Source of the DNA: Rosenbergiella metrosideri
GTDB lineage: Bacteria; Pseudomonadota; Gammaproteobacteria; Enterobacterales; Enterobacteriaceae
Assembly: GCF_022602565.1 (NCBI RefSeq)
Contig: NZ_JALBCV010000003.1
Coordinates: forward strand, 125,273 to 189,272
Length of the DNA stretch: 64,000 bases
Direction of reading: 5' to 3'
Made by a program: the position numbers and the translations under genes. Below are positions 54,208-63,838 of the stretch, in pieces. Positions within the stretch are counted from its first letter, which is position 1. Every line of letters begins with the position of its first letter. The notes under the pieces are model-generated. The model was not told the origin of the DNA, made no database searches, and saw nothing but the letters and a program-made list of their open reading frames with translations.

Positions 54208-55638
54208 ATGACCAAAAATATTCGTATCGAAGAAGACCTCCTCGGCATGCGTGAAGTTCCCGCTGATGCTTACTTTGGAATTCATACGTTACGTGCGATT
54301 GAAAATTTTTATATAAGCAGCAGTAAAATCAGTGACATTCCTGAATTTGTTCGCGGCATGGTAATGGTGAAAAAGGCGGCAGCATTAGCCAACCGTGACC
54401 TTAAGACGCTGCCTCGCAGCATTGCCGAAGCGATTATCAAGGCCTGTGACGAAGTCCTGAATAACGGTACCTGTATCGATCAATTCCCTGTAGACGTCTA
54501 CCAAGGTGGCGCGGGGACTTCGGTCAATATGAATACCAATGAGGTACTGGCCAATATTGGGCTGGAGCTGATGGGTTACCAAAAAGGTGAATATCAACAC
54601 CTTAACCCTAACGATCACGTTAATATGTGTCAGTCGACCAACGATGCCTACCCTACCGGTTTTCGTATCGCCGTCTACCACTCCCTGCTGAAACTTATAG
54701 AAGCCATCACTCAGTTAAGTGAAGGCTTTGATCGCAAGTCAAAAGAGTTTTCCCATATCTTAAAAATGGGCCGTACCCAGTTACAAGATGCGGTACCGAT
54801 GACCGTTGGGCAAGAGTTCAAAGCGTTCAGTGTGTTACTGAAAGAAGAGACAAAGAGCATTGTGCACACCGCTCAGTTATTGTTAGAAGTCAATCTTGGC
54901 GCAACGGCTATCGGCACACGTCTCAATACGCCTGAAGGCTATCAAACGCTCGCGGTTAACTACCTTGCACAGATCACACAACTGCCCGTCGTCGCAGCGG
55001 AAGACCTGATTGAAGCGACCTCCGACTGTGGCGCTTATGTTATGGTCCACTCATCATTAAAACGTTTAGCGGTTAAGCTTTCGAAAATTTGTAATGATTT
55101 ACGCTTACTCTCTTCGGGTCCTCGTGCGGGATTGAACGAGATAAATCTGCCGCAATTACAGGCCGGTTCATCCATCATGCCAGCCAAGGTCAACCCCGTG
55201 GTGCCTGAAGTGGTTAACCAAGTGTGCTTCAAAGTGATTGGTAATGACACCACCGTGACGATGGCGGCGGAAGCTGGGCAACTGCAATTAAATGTGATGG
55301 AACCCGTGATCGGGCAAGCCATGTTCGAGTCGATTTCCATCCTCAGCAATGCTTGTTACAACCTGCTGGAGAAATGCGTTAACGGTATCACTGTTAACCA
55401 AGCTATCTGTGAGTCCTACGTATTTAACTCAATCGGTATCGTCACCTATCTAAACCCTTACATTGGTCACCATAATGGCGATATCGTGGGTAAAATTTGT
55501 GCCGAAACCGGAAAAAGTGTGCGTGAAGTCGTGCTCGAAAGAGAACTGCTGACCGAGTCAGAACTCGACGATATTTTCTCTGTAGAGAACCTGATGCATC
55601 CTGCCTATAAAGCCAAATTATTTAACGAAGACGCTTAA
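54208..55638 (+). CDS. aspA: Aspartate ammonia-lyase (aspartase)
   Basis: Cytosolic tetramer converting L-aspartate to fumarate and ammonia, feeding anaerobic fumarate respiration. 476 residues from the ATG at 54208, with AAGAAGG upstream (478 in E. coli); the 35 upstream in-frame codons are not conserved. The flexible catalytic loop [11 protein letters not shown] is at residues 320-330 with its catalytic serine; [11 protein letters not shown] and [12 protein letters not shown] are the other active-site blocks. E. coli has dcuA and cutA next; both are missing here. Confidence 0.97.
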   Translation: MTKNIRIEEDLLGMREVPADAYFGIHTLRAIENFYISSSKISDIPEFVRGMVMVKKAAALANRDLKTLPRSIAEAIIKACDEVLNNGTCIDQFPVDVYQGGAGTSVNMNTNEVLANIGLELMGYQKGEYQHLNPNDHVNMCQSTNDAYPTGFRIAVYHSLLKLIEAITQLSEGFDRKSKEFSHILKMGRTQLQDAVPMTVGQEFKAFSVLLKEETKSIVHTAQLLLEVNLGATAIGTRLNTPEGYQTLAVNYLAQITQLPVVAAEDLIEATSDCGAYVMVHSSLKRLAVKLSKICNDLRLLSSGPRAGLNEINLPQLQAGSSIMPAKVNPVVPEVVNQVCFKVIGNDTTVTMAAEAGQLQLNVMEPVIGQAMFESISILSNACYNLLEKCVNGITVNQAICESYVFNSIGIVTYLNPYIGHHNGDIVGKICAETGKSVREVVLERELLTESELDDIFSVENLMHPAYKAKLFNEDA

Positions 55639-55653
55639 TCACTCTTCTGGCGC

Positions 55654-55687
55654 ACAGCATTGCTGGCTTTTTCAGCAATGCTGTTTT
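55654..55687 (+). terminator. Rho-independent terminator of aspA
   Basis: ACAGCATTGCTG and CAGCAATGCTGT form a 12-bp stem around a T-rich loop, followed by TTTTC, 15 bases after the aspA stop codon. Confidence 0.93.
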
Positions 55688-55748
55688 CATGTTATGCTCC
55701 CCCACCTCTTTTTCACCACTTTGCCTCTAAACAATAGTGAAGGGTTCA

Positions 55749-57446
55749 ATGAGTTCAGGCCTCTTTATTCGTATATTTTTACTGCTCATAACGTTGTTAC
55801 CTGTTGGGGCACAAGCCGATCTTTTTGGTCAACAAAAAGGCTTTGTTCCGGTCGATCAGGCATTTGGCTTCGATTTTTCTCAGCAAGCCAATACCGTCAC
55901 ATTACGCTGGCAGGTTAAACAGGGTTACTATCTTTATCGCCAGAAAATCAGTGTAGAGGCTCGCGATGCTTCGCTCGGGGCATGGCAGCTCCCTCAAGGT
56001 AAGCCTCACCGTGATGAGTTTTTTGGTGACAGTGAAATTTATCCGCAAGATATTGCACTGTCGGTGCCGATTACTGCTACCCAGCATACTCCTACACTTG
56101 TCGTGACCTATCAAGGCTGTGCCGCCGCCGGCTTTTGCTATCCACCGGAGACGAAAACCGTGCCGCTCAATGCCGTGGTAGCCAAGCCTGCCACCGCGCC
56201 GTCTGTGCAGCCACAGCCAGCCTCCTCAGGCAATCTACCCTATACGCCACTTTGGGCACTATTAATCGGTATTGGTGTGGCCTTTACGCCCTGTGTGTTA
56301 CCGATGTATCCGCTGATCTCAGGCATTATCTTGGGTCGTAAACAGCAACTCTCCTTTTCCCGTACAGCATTACTGGCAATTGTTTACGTACAGGGGATGG
56401 CGATCACTTACACCCTACTCGGTGTGGTTGTCGCCGCAGCCGGGTTGAAGTTTCAAGCTGCGCTGCAGAACCCAGTGTTATTGGTGCTGCTAGCGGGACT
56501 CTTTATTCTATTGGCCTTATCCATGTTTGGCGCGTTTAGTTTACAACTCCCGGCATCACTACAGACGCGTTTAGCCCTGCTGAGTAACAAACAACAGGGA
56601 GGGTCGATTGTTGGCGTGCTCTGTATGGGAATTCTCGCCGGGCTAATTTGCTCCCCCTGTACCACCGCGCCGCTTAGCGCCATTTTATTGTATATCGCCC
56701 AAAGTGGGCAGGTAATGCAAGGTGCTGGCACACTTTACCTCTATGCATTAGGGATGGGATTACCCCTGATTGTCGTGACATTATTTGGTAATAAGTTGCT
56801 GCCACGCAGTGGTCCTTGGATGCAAACCGTGAAAGAAGGCTTTGGTTTTGTGATTCTTGCCTTGCCCGTTTTCCTACTCGAGCGGGTAGTCGGCGAGGTT
56901 TGGAGTGAACGGTTATGGGCATTACTGGCTGTCTCGTTCGCGAGCTGGGCGTTTATTTTATCCCTAAAAAGCCCCAAGAATTGGGGACGTTGGCTGGCCT
57001 TGGTTTGGTTAGTGCTGGCAGTCATCGCCGCGCGCCCGCTTCAAGAGGCTCTGTTCCCCTCTGCCGTCACCCCAACGGTGACGCCTTCTGCTCAACAATT
57101 TACTCCTATCGCAAATCGCCAAGCATTGGAGCAGAAGCTGAACAAACCGCATCAGTCCATCACCATGCTCGACCTGTATGCGGATTGGTGTGTGGCCTGT
57201 AAGGAATTTGAGAAATACACTTTCTCTGATCCCAAGGTACAGCAAGCGATGAGTGGTATGCAGCGCCTACAAGCCAACGTGACAAAGAATCAACCGCAAG
57301 ATGTAGAACTATTATCGTCATTGAAGGTACTGGGGCTACCCACCTTGCTGTTCTTCAATGCACAAGGCCACGAGATCCCAAACTCCCGTATCACCGGTTT
57401 CCTCCCGCCCGAGGCATTTATCAAGCAACTGCCTACTGCGGAGTGA
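55749..57446 (+). CDS. dsbD: Thiol:disulfide interchange protein DsbD
   Basis: Carries electrons from cytosolic thioredoxin across the inner membrane to DsbC, DsbG and CcmG. 565 residues from the ATG at 55749, with AAGGG upstream. Signal peptide ending AQA; alpha domain with C124 and C130 (QGCAAAGFC); eight-segment beta domain with [17 protein letters not shown] and [14 protein letters not shown] holding the membrane cysteines; C-terminal thioredoxin-like gamma domain with the active site DWCVACK. All six redox cysteines are present. Confidence 0.97.
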   Translation: MSSGLFIRIFLLLITLLPVGAQADLFGQQKGFVPVDQAFGFDFSQQANTVTLRWQVKQGYYLYRQKISVEARDASLGAWQLPQGKPHRDEFFGDSEIYPQDIALSVPITATQHTPTLVVTYQGCAAAGFCYPPETKTVPLNAVVAKPATAPSVQPQPASSGNLPYTPLWALLIGIGVAFTPCVLPMYPLISGIILGRKQQLSFSRTALLAIVYVQGMAITYTLLGVVVAAAGLKFQAALQNPVLLVLLAGLFILLALSMFGAFSLQLPASLQTRLALLSNKQQGGSIVGVLCMGILAGLICSPCTTAPLSAILLYIAQSGQVMQGAGTLYLYALGMGLPLIVVTLFGNKLLPRSGPWMQTVKEGFGFVILALPVFLLERVVGEVWSERLWALLAVSFASWAFILSLKSPKNWGRWLALVWLVLAVIAARPLQEALFPSAVTPTVTPSAQQFTPIANRQALEQKLNKPHQSITMLDLYADWCVACKEFEKYTFSDPKVQQAMSGMQRLQANVTKNQPQDVELLSSLKVLGLPTLLFFNAQGHEIPNSRITGFLPPEAFIKQLPTAE

Positions 57447-57452
57447 TACGAC

Positions 57453-57476
57453 AGGGGGAGCGAAACGTTCCCCCTT
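57453..57476 (+). terminator. Terminator of dsbD
   Basis: AGGGGGA-CG and CG-TCCCCCT pair around AAA with one internal mismatch, 6 bases after the stop codon; a short T-containing tail follows. Confidence 0.8.
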
Positions 57477-57699
57477 ATCTCACCATCAAGTAAACAGAGA
57501 TCTTGCTCAAAAAAATAACAAATACCCCCTCATAATTGTTAACAAATAGTTACCAGAATCAATTCCTCCTGATACATTCGTAACAACTAATGCTGACCAA
57601 TTCAGCATGACGTTAGCGCATACGTTAATCTAACGTGATGATAAATAATTATAAAAATGTGGGAGGCACGACCTCCTACCCAAAATGGAAGGTATTGAT

Positions 57700-59019
57700 A
57701 TGTTAACAATACTGGGATTCAGCATGGTGATTTGCTTTATGTATCTCATCATGACCAAGAGAATGTCAGCCCTAATCGCACTTGTCCTTATTCCCATCCT
57801 ATTCGCTCTACTCGGCGGCTTTTACCAAGGCTTAGGCGAGATGATGCTTAAAGGCGTAAAAACCCTCGCCCCCACCGGCGTAATGTTGACGTTTTCGATC
57901 CTCTATTTTGGCATCATGATCGATGCTGGGCTTTTTGATCCTTTGGTCAAATTTATCTTACGCATTGTGAAAGGCGATCCCGTTAAAGTATTAGCAGGAA
58001 CAGCGATCCTGACATTACTGGTTTCTCTGGATGGTGATAGCTCTACCACTTACATGATCGCAATTGCCGCATTCTTGCCGCTTTATCGCAAGCTCGGTCT
58101 CAATATCTTGATGATGACCTGTCTAGTCAATCTCGCCAGCGGTATTATGAACCTCTCACCTTGGGGCGGCCCCACCGCTCGGGCAGCAGCGGCGCTCGAT
58201 ATCGATGCCTTAGACATATTCGTTCCCATGTTACCGGCTATCTTTTTAAGCTGCGTGAGTTTAGTTGCCGTCGCGACCTGGTTCGGTATCCAAGAACGTC
58301 GCCGCTTAGGCCGACAAGAAGTGGGGGCGTTACACGATATTCAACTTAATCTTGGCGGCGGGACGTTTGAGGAATGCGAGAAAAATAAGCGTCCGAAGAT
58401 GTTTTGGCCCAATTTACTGCTGACCACCGCGCTGTTGGTTCTGCTTGTTGTCGGTATCGTGCCGATTCAAATTCTCTTTATGGTCAGCTTCGCTTTGGCG
58501 GTAATGTTGAATTACCCTAAACTGGCTGAACAGAAAGACCGTATTGCCTCACACGCCGCGAACGTCTTGGCGGTTACCTCGCTGATTTTTGCCGCAGGGG
58601 TCTTCACTGGCATCCTGTCCGGCACAGGAATGGTTGATGCAATGGCGAAGTCGGTTCTCTCTATCATTCCCCCCGCTTTTGGTCCGTATTTACCGGTATT
58701 CACTGCCCTCATGAGTATGCCCTTCACTTTCTTTATGTCGAACGATGCCTTCTATTTCGGTATTCTTCCGGTGATTGCACAAACCGCCGCAGGTTATGGA
58801 ATTTCAGCCGAGGAGATCGCTCGCGCCTCAATTATTGGCCAGCCGTTCCACCTTATTAGCCCCTTAGTCCCCTCGCTATACCTACTTACTGGGCTGGCAA
58901 AAGTGGATGTTGGCGAACACCAGAAATTTGCCATCAAGTGGGGAATTTTTATCAGCTTGATGCTGATGGTGGGTGGCCTACTCTTCGGGGCTTTCCCGCT
59001 TTACCATAGTGGTAACTAA
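57700..59019 (+). CDS. CitMHS-family citrate transporter
   Basis: Inner-membrane secondary transporter, 439 residues from the ATG at 57700 with GGAAGG 7 bases upstream; the open frame starts five codons earlier. About eleven to twelve hydrophobic segments. SLDGDSSTTYMIAIAAFLPL and NLASGIMNLSPWGGPTARAA are the hallmarks of the CitMHS family, whose Bacillus members CitM and CitH carry citrate with Mg or Ca. The substrate here is inferred to be a metal-citrate complex or a related carboxylate. A 223-base promoter region lies upstream; no regulator gene is adjacent. It is not found here in E. coli. Confidence 0.87.
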   Translation: MLTILGFSMVICFMYLIMTKRMSALIALVLIPILFALLGGFYQGLGEMMLKGVKTLAPTGVMLTFSILYFGIMIDAGLFDPLVKFILRIVKGDPVKVLAGTAILTLLVSLDGDSSTTYMIAIAAFLPLYRKLGLNILMMTCLVNLASGIMNLSPWGGPTARAAAALDIDALDIFVPMLPAIFLSCVSLVAVATWFGIQERRRLGRQEVGALHDIQLNLGGGTFEECEKNKRPKMFWPNLLLTTALLVLLVVGIVPIQILFMVSFALAVMLNYPKLAEQKDRIASHAANVLAVTSLIFAAGVFTGILSGTGMVDAMAKSVLSIIPPAFGPYLPVFTALMSMPFTFFMSNDAFYFGILPVIAQTAAGYGISAEEIARASIIGQPFHLISPLVPSLYLLTGLAKVDVGEHQKFAIKWGIFISLMLMVGGLLFGAFPLYHSGN

Positions 59020-59131
59020 CAGCTAAGAAGAGTTTCCGGCCTAAGGAAGCCCTTTTAATGTTGATTTCTTCCGCAAGTTGCCTAAAAACAGTGCAAACAG
59101 CCAAGATATTACCAATTTTCACCAAAAGATA

Positions 59132-59160
59132 TTGACGCCAATGCCGGATTACGGTTTAAT
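59132..59160 (+). promoter_or_regulatory. tRNA-Phe promoter
   Basis: TTGACG (59132-59137), a 17-base spacer and TTTAAT (59155-59160), then a GC-rich discriminator GCGCCCC, typical of stable-RNA promoters under stringent control. The mature tRNA starts 10 bases further on. Confidence 0.85.
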
Positions 59161-59170
59161 GCGCCCCGTT

Positions 59171-59246
59171 GCCCGAATAGCTCAGTCGGTAGAGCAGGGG
59201 ATTGAAAATCCCCGTGTCCTTGGTTCGATTCCGAGTTCGGGCACCA
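59171..59246 (+). tRNA. pheU: tRNA-Phe (GAA anticodon)
   Basis: 76 bases with encoded CCA; differs from E. coli tRNA-Phe only in one acceptor-stem base pair by my reading (GCCCGAA/TTCGGGC). Anticodon loop TTGAAAA gives GAA. Its place after dsbD corresponds to E. coli pheU, a frequent integration site for genomic islands. I found no repeat of its 3' end in the 4.7 kb that follow within this window. Confidence 0.97.
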
Positions 59247-59253
59247 CTCTTTC

Positions 59254-59280
59254 AAAGGCCTCGCAGAAATGCGGGGCTTT
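59254..59280 (+). terminator. Terminator of tRNA-Phe
   Basis: AAAGGCCTCGCA and TGCGGGGCTTT form an 11-bp stem with one bulged G and one G-T pair around GAAA, ending in TTT, 8 bases after the tRNA. Confidence 0.8.
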
Positions 59281-59487
59281 GTCGTCTCTGGGAAACTCTG
59301 CTCAAGTATCCCCTACCTTTTGCGGCTGTGACTGACGTAACGTTTTATAGCTTTATCACTTTATTCACGCTTAATAAGCCTTATTAAGAAAAGCAGATAA
59401 AAAAAACGAGTGATGGCTAAAGCTTTGATGTTGCCCTCGGTTAGCTTGTTACGTCAGACAGCAACGCTGCTAGCGTGTAAAGTCGCT

Positions 59488-60129
59488 TTATAGCCACCCC
59501 ATACCAAGCAGAATTATTTCAATACGTTTTTTAATATGGCTAGTCACTTTATTTCGGTCTTTCACCTCTAACTCTCTGCGATGTGGTAATAAAGCCCCGA
59601 AAACAACATCCATAAGTAAACCCGCTAACACTTCAGCGTCTTCAAGCAACAGCCCATGCACTTCAGCCGTCTTCTGTAACCATTCCATCAGTAATTCACG
59701 CGATCTGACTGCCTTTGTCTCGTAGAGATAATCCGAAATCTCTGGAAAGAGAATCGCTTCTCGTGTCATTAGTCGTAGGATCGCTTCACGTTCCAATATC
59801 TCATCATGACTGATATCAAGACGGAAAATACGAAATAGACTTTCCTTTAAAGAGCATTGCTCATCGGATGGCCTTGGAAGATCAACTAGCAGATGACAAT
59901 TTTCACTAATCGTTGCAGCGAAGAGTGTTTTTTTATCACTGAAAGTTTCATAAAGGGTACGTTTAGATATCTTGGCGCGACGAGCAACTTCTGCAGTGCT
60001 GGTCTGTGCGAAACCTAATTCAACAAATGCACAATACGCATGTCTAATAATGGCTTGTCGCCGTTGCTTATCGTCTATACTTTTAGAACGGCCACAAACA
60101 GGAACGTCCGGAATATCATTCAATTTCAT
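59488..60129 (-). CDS. TetR-family repressor
   Basis: 213 residues. The N-terminal helix-turn-helix is clear (AIIRHAYCAFVELGFAQTST, then VARRAKISKRTLYETFSDKK, residues ~26-68). The C-terminal half (residues ~90-213) resembles the AefR-type TetR ligand domain (EREAILRLMTREAILFPEIS), which senses unknown, often hydrophobic, molecules. The ribosome site is weak. Divergent from an O-methyltransferase gene with a perfect inverted repeat between them, so it is very likely the local repressor of the three-gene unit that follows and of itself. Ligand unknown. Not E. coli YjdC, the TetR gene near dsbD there, as far as I can judge. Confidence 0.88.
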   Translation of the reverse strand: MKLNDIPDVPVCGRSKSIDDKQRRQAIIRHAYCAFVELGFAQTSTAEVARRAKISKRTLYETFSDKKTLFAATISENCHLLVDLPRPSDEQCSLKESLFRIFRLDISHDEILEREAILRLMTREAILFPEISDYLYETKAVRSRELLMEWLQKTAEVHGLLLEDAEVLAGLLMDVVFGALLPHRRELEVKDRNKVTSHIKKRIEIILLGMGWL

Positions 60130-60158
60130 TTTTATTTACAAGATCCAATCAATATCTT

Positions 60159-60187
60159 TTGATTGTGGTACTTGATAAGTACCATAA
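60159..60187 (+). promoter_or_regulatory. Operator and promoter of the TetR-controlled cluster
   Basis: TGGTACTT (60166-60173), spacer GAT, AAGTACCA (60177-60184) is a perfect 8-bp inverted repeat with a 3-base centre, a size typical for TetR dimers. It lies between TTGATT (60159-60164) and a weak CATAAA (60183-60188), a possible -35 and -10 for the methyltransferase gene, so binding would block RNA polymerase. A second, looser repeat CAATCA...TGATTG (about 60146-60165) lies next to it. Confidence 0.7.
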
Positions 60188-60246
60188 AATTAGCGAGGAT
60201 ATTTTCATCAACATGTTCATTATATACTCACCTTAAGGGATCATTG

Positions 60247-60900
60247 ATGGAATCTTCAATAACGAATTATCGCTCTAACGCTCTGCGAGATCCTATCATT
60301 TTGTCGGTCCTTGACCAAATGAACGCCCGTCGTAAACGACCAGATTCCACCATGTTTCAAGGATCAGTTGCACCCGATCCAGAATTATTTGCCGATTATG
60401 GGTTTTCAATTCATCCTGAGCAAGGTGACTTAATTTACACGCTATGCCGTGCGATGAAAGCGACACATGTGGTTGATTTTGCAACGTCAGTCGGTATGTC
60501 AGCCCTCTATTTTGCCGCCGCAATGCGTGATAATGGCGGCGGACAAGTGGTAGGGGCTGAGCTCGTTTCGGCTAAAGCCGACACTGCCTATCGTAATCTT
60601 ACGGCAGCGGGGCTTGACGCTTATGTCGATATTCGTATTGGTGATGCACGAGAAACACTGAAAGATCTCGGTAAACCAGTAGATTTTGCCCTCATTGACG
60701 GCTGGCCTTTAGCGAAAGGTCCAACGTTAGCCAGACAGGTTATAGAAATCATCGCCCCTCAGTTACGAGTAGGTGGTTACGTGCTTAACGATAACGCCGA
60801 GTCCGATTTCCTTGAGTATATCCGCGATCCTGCTAATGGATTCATCTCTGTTACTTTACCCATCAAACGCGGTACTGAGCTGGCAGTAAAAATATTCTAA
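60247..60900 (+). CDS. O-methyltransferase-like SAM-dependent enzyme
   Basis: 217 residues from the ATG at 60247, with AAGGGA 7 bases upstream; the open frame reaches 60163 through the operator, which argues against an earlier start. Class I Rossmann fold: motif I VVDFATSVGMSALYFAAAM (residues ~78-96), an acidic residue ending the next strand in VVGAELVSAKADTAY, IGDARETL and FALIDGWPLAKGP, with the last giving the aspartate typical of the metal-dependent O-methyltransferase (Methyltransf_24/3) group. Substrate unknown. First gene of a TetR-controlled unit; 72 bases before the next gene. Confidence 0.82.
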   Translation: MESSITNYRSNALRDPIILSVLDQMNARRKRPDSTMFQGSVAPDPELFADYGFSIHPEQGDLIYTLCRAMKATHVVDFATSVGMSALYFAAAMRDNGGGQVVGAELVSAKADTAYRNLTAAGLDAYVDIRIGDARETLKDLGKPVDFALIDGWPLAKGPTLARQVIEIIAPQLRVGGYVLNDNAESDFLEYIRDPANGFISVTLPIKRGTELAVKIF

Positions 60901-60972
60901 AAAACGGTATGTTTCAGCGTGAACCGGTAGTTTTCCTCGATTCGTTGCCAATGAACAAGGGTAGGCACGACA

Positions 60973-62319
60973 ATGTTTAGTCGCAGAAATTTTCTTGGGG
61001 CAGGAGTGAGTTTGGGCATGTTGGCGCTGGCGGCTCCTGCGTTGGGGAGATCAACTTCCAGCAATGACCCGGTATTTAGGGCAGGTGCTGGCCGTGCAAC
61101 GATTTCCTTATCGGATCTTTTTCCAATCGATGATTTTACCGGGCAACATGATCCCTTGAGTATACGGGTGTTGCTCACAGAAAAGGGTCTTGATAAACAA
61201 GCTATAGTGGTCGTCGATATCACTTCTCTCACGAATACTGTCATCACAAAGATGAAGTCTGTTGTAACTGAAATTACGGGTGTGAATGCCAGCTGTATTA
61301 TGGTTTCTGCCAGTCATTCTTTCTCTACTCCCCATCTTTTTATCGATGACTCGCAAAAGCCCTGCACCCAGCTCCTCTTTCAGGCCTTTATACAAGCCTT
61401 AACTCGTGCGGCTCAACACGCAAACGATACTCTACAACCGGCTATTATAGGCTCGGGCAGCGGAGTCAGTCATATTGCCGTCAACCGAGACGTTTTAACA
61501 CCTTTTGGATGGTGGCTCGGTGCAGACGACGCAGGTTTTACTGATCCAACGGTCGGCGTCATAACCGTTAACACATTATCGCATAAGCCGATTGCCGTAC
61601 TGGTTAATTATGCCGTACAGCCAGCTGTTATGGATGCTTCGCAAACTGAAACGGGTGGGCGCTTAATCAGCGCTGACCTCGCGGGGGCCGTGAGTCATTA
61701 TATCGAGCGTCATTTCAATGATGATGCAGTGGCTTTCTATCTCGTCGGATGCGCAGGCGACCAAGCCCCGTATTTCCAAGCAAGCAGGCATCTCGTGTAT
61801 GGTAATGGAACGGCTGGTCGTCAGGATATACATGAAAAGGGTTTCTTGCTTCTTGAGCTATTGGGGCAAAAACTGGGGGAAGAGGTCGTGAATATTACAC
61901 AAAATATAAAAATTGATTCCTTTGACAACTTTCGGGTAGTGCGCCATCAAATAATGTTAAAGGGAATAAAATTTACCCCACATAATGCCGCCGTTGGGCC
62001 TGTCAGTACTTTTCATTACGTTTCAAGTCAGCCTATCGCCTTCCCAATCACCCTCATACAATGGGGGGATATCATCATCGTCGGTGTCCAACCTGAATTA
62101 TCCGCTATCTTTGGTGAACGTATCCGTAACGCCTCTCCCTTTACCCAGACATTTGTCGTGACCATGGTTGATGGGGCGGCAAAATATTTACCCGATATAT
62201 CAGGGTATCAACGCTTCACATACGAAGCTCGGTCGTCGCCTTTTGCGCCGGGTGAAGGTGAGCATGCAGTGCAACGGATTATCACTCTATTAACTGAATT
62301 AAGGGCATTACCCGCATAA
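60973..62319 (+). CDS. Tat-exported neutral ceramidase-like protein
   Basis: 448 residues with a twin-arginine signal peptide (SRRNFLGAG, cleavage near APALG), so it is folded before export to the periplasm or beyond. The body resembles the N-terminal domain of neutral/alkaline ceramidases: the active-site strand SASHS (H115), VNYAVQPAV (residues 211-219), GCAGDQAPYF (259-268), the late PELSAIFGERI with E375 and a terminal Tyr-rich segment. Compared with Pseudomonas ceramidase by eye, one zinc histidine is replaced by Q216 and the serine of GDxSP by A265. It lacks the C-terminal Ig-like domain. Activity as a ceramidase is doubtful. AGG 7 bases upstream of the ATG. Confidence 0.75.
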   Translation: MFSRRNFLGAGVSLGMLALAAPALGRSTSSNDPVFRAGAGRATISLSDLFPIDDFTGQHDPLSIRVLLTEKGLDKQAIVVVDITSLTNTVITKMKSVVTEITGVNASCIMVSASHSFSTPHLFIDDSQKPCTQLLFQAFIQALTRAAQHANDTLQPAIIGSGSGVSHIAVNRDVLTPFGWWLGADDAGFTDPTVGVITVNTLSHKPIAVLVNYAVQPAVMDASQTETGGRLISADLAGAVSHYIERHFNDDAVAFYLVGCAGDQAPYFQASRHLVYGNGTAGRQDIHEKGFLLLELLGQKLGEEVVNITQNIKIDSFDNFRVVRHQIMLKGIKFTPHNAAVGPVSTFHYVSSQPIAFPITLIQWGDIIIVGVQPELSAIFGERIRNASPFTQTFVVTMVDGAAKYLPDISGYQRFTYEARSSPFAPGEGEHAVQRIITLLTELRALPA

Positions 62320-62345
62320 CACTTAACTATATCAAGGAATCTATA

Positions 62346-63806
62346 ATGTCAGAGATGTCGAGAAGAACATTTATGGTCGCGGGGTCTGCGCTAACGGGTG
62401 CGCTTTCAACAACGCTAATGCCTCGGGCAAGTATGGCGGCCAATACCAATGGCTTCATGGCTGCTGCAAGCGACAATAAAACGAGAACGCCTAAAGGCCC
62501 TGGCCTCCAACGTATCTATGCATTGTGCGAAGTCACAGGCGGTGGTGAGAAGGTGTATGGTATTGCCGCGGAGTATGATGCCGACATTGATCCGCATAGC
62601 TTAGATAAAGGGACGTTCAAAGCTGCAGTCATCCCCGCTGCCGAGGGATTTTTCGCAGGGATGCCCAATGAGCCAGACAAAAATGCGACCCAAGCGGCTC
62701 CAGTCACGCGCACTATTAGTGCTATCTATACGAACACACAGCCGACATTAATGGATAAATCATCCAGTGTGACAGGCCGATTTGTAATTGTTGAATTCCA
62801 TCATAATCCTGATCTGAGCCTACCGACCACCGATAGCGATAAAGTGTCGCTGACCCAAATGAAAAGCGTTAAAACCTTGCAGGGCAAGAGCTACGCCGCG
62901 AGTCACATCGCTTGGTCAAACGTGGAGGGTAATAGAAACAATACGATTATTCGCGGAGTCGACGACTGGGAACAAAGCCACTGGTGGTGGGACGATACCC
63001 GCTCAGCATGGCTCGAATACAGTATTTTTTTACCGAAATCCTTCCTAAAACCTGGCGGTGAAAACCGGTCTTATCCTCTTCTATTGGCGATCACGCACTC
63101 AGGCACCAGCTACGATGGAACCTGTTCGCAAACGCTGACCGAGCAATGTATCGCCTCCATTTGGAGTCAACCCGAAGAGCAGGAAAAACGTGAATGCGTA
63201 GTGATCACCCCTCGTTATGAACGCACAACAATGAATGACTACTGGGAACATACCAGCGATGTCGAAAATACTTGGCGCCTAGTTCAGTCACTGCTGAGTA
63301 ATACGTGGAACTACGGTAACCCCAATCTTGATGACCGCCGTGATAAAGTGCTGAAGATCGATGCCTCCCGGGTTTACTGCACCGGATGGTCGATGGGTGC
63401 TATGACGTCATTATGGTTAATGGCCAAGCATCCAGATACTTTTGCTGCCGGATTGATTATTGCGGGACAACAACGCCCTAACGATCTGGTGACCTTAGCT
63501 CAACAGAAAGTACTGATCATTACTGGTTCAGACGATACAAAATCCACTCCTTGGAATGAAAAATGTGTGCCGGTTTGGGAGCAGTCGGGAGCAAAAGTTA
63601 TCCGTCCAACTGAGATGCTAGATCCCGATCTTATCTTTCCTATTTCCCAGCAGCAAACACTGAACAGTCAGGTCAAAAACTACCTGGCCGAAGGAGGGAA
63701 TATAACGTTTCTTACCTTTAAAGGGGTCGATCATATGGCCTCTGCACGGAAATTCTTTTATATCGAGAGCGCCAGAGAATGGTTATTCCGTCAGTCAAAA
63801 GCGTAA
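62346..63806 (+). CDS. Tat-exported alpha/beta-hydrolase (esterase/PHB-depolymerase-like)
   Basis: 486 residues with a twin-arginine signal (SRRTFMV, likely cleavage after ASMA at residue ~31). An N-terminal beta-rich domain (residues ~50-200) precedes an alpha/beta-hydrolase domain. The nucleophile elbow is GWSMG with S349; D397 in TGSDD and H463 in GVDHM fall at the right spacing to complete the triad. HSGTSYDG (residues 251-258) could supply the oxyanion hole. Such proteins include esterases and polyhydroxybutyrate depolymerase-like enzymes; the substrate is unknown. AAGGA lies 7 bases before the ATG, 26 bases after the ceramidase-like gene, so the two are cotranscribed. Confidence 0.8.
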   Translation: MSEMSRRTFMVAGSALTGALSTTLMPRASMAANTNGFMAAASDNKTRTPKGPGLQRIYALCEVTGGGEKVYGIAAEYDADIDPHSLDKGTFKAAVIPAAEGFFAGMPNEPDKNATQAAPVTRTISAIYTNTQPTLMDKSSSVTGRFVIVEFHHNPDLSLPTTDSDKVSLTQMKSVKTLQGKSYAASHIAWSNVEGNRNNTIIRGVDDWEQSHWWWDDTRSAWLEYSIFLPKSFLKPGGENRSYPLLLAITHSGTSYDGTCSQTLTEQCIASIWSQPEEQEKRECVVITPRYERTTMNDYWEHTSDVENTWRLVQSLLSNTWNYGNPNLDDRRDKVLKIDASRVYCTGWSMGAMTSLWLMAKHPDTFAAGLIIAGQQRPNDLVTLAQQKVLIITGSDDTKSTPWNEKCVPVWEQSGAKVIRPTEMLDPDLIFPISQQQTLNSQVKNYLAEGGNITFLTFKGVDHMASARKFFYIESAREWLFRQSKA

Positions 63807-63838
63807 TGGCTCAGGCTTAAGCGTCTCACCTGTGTTCC

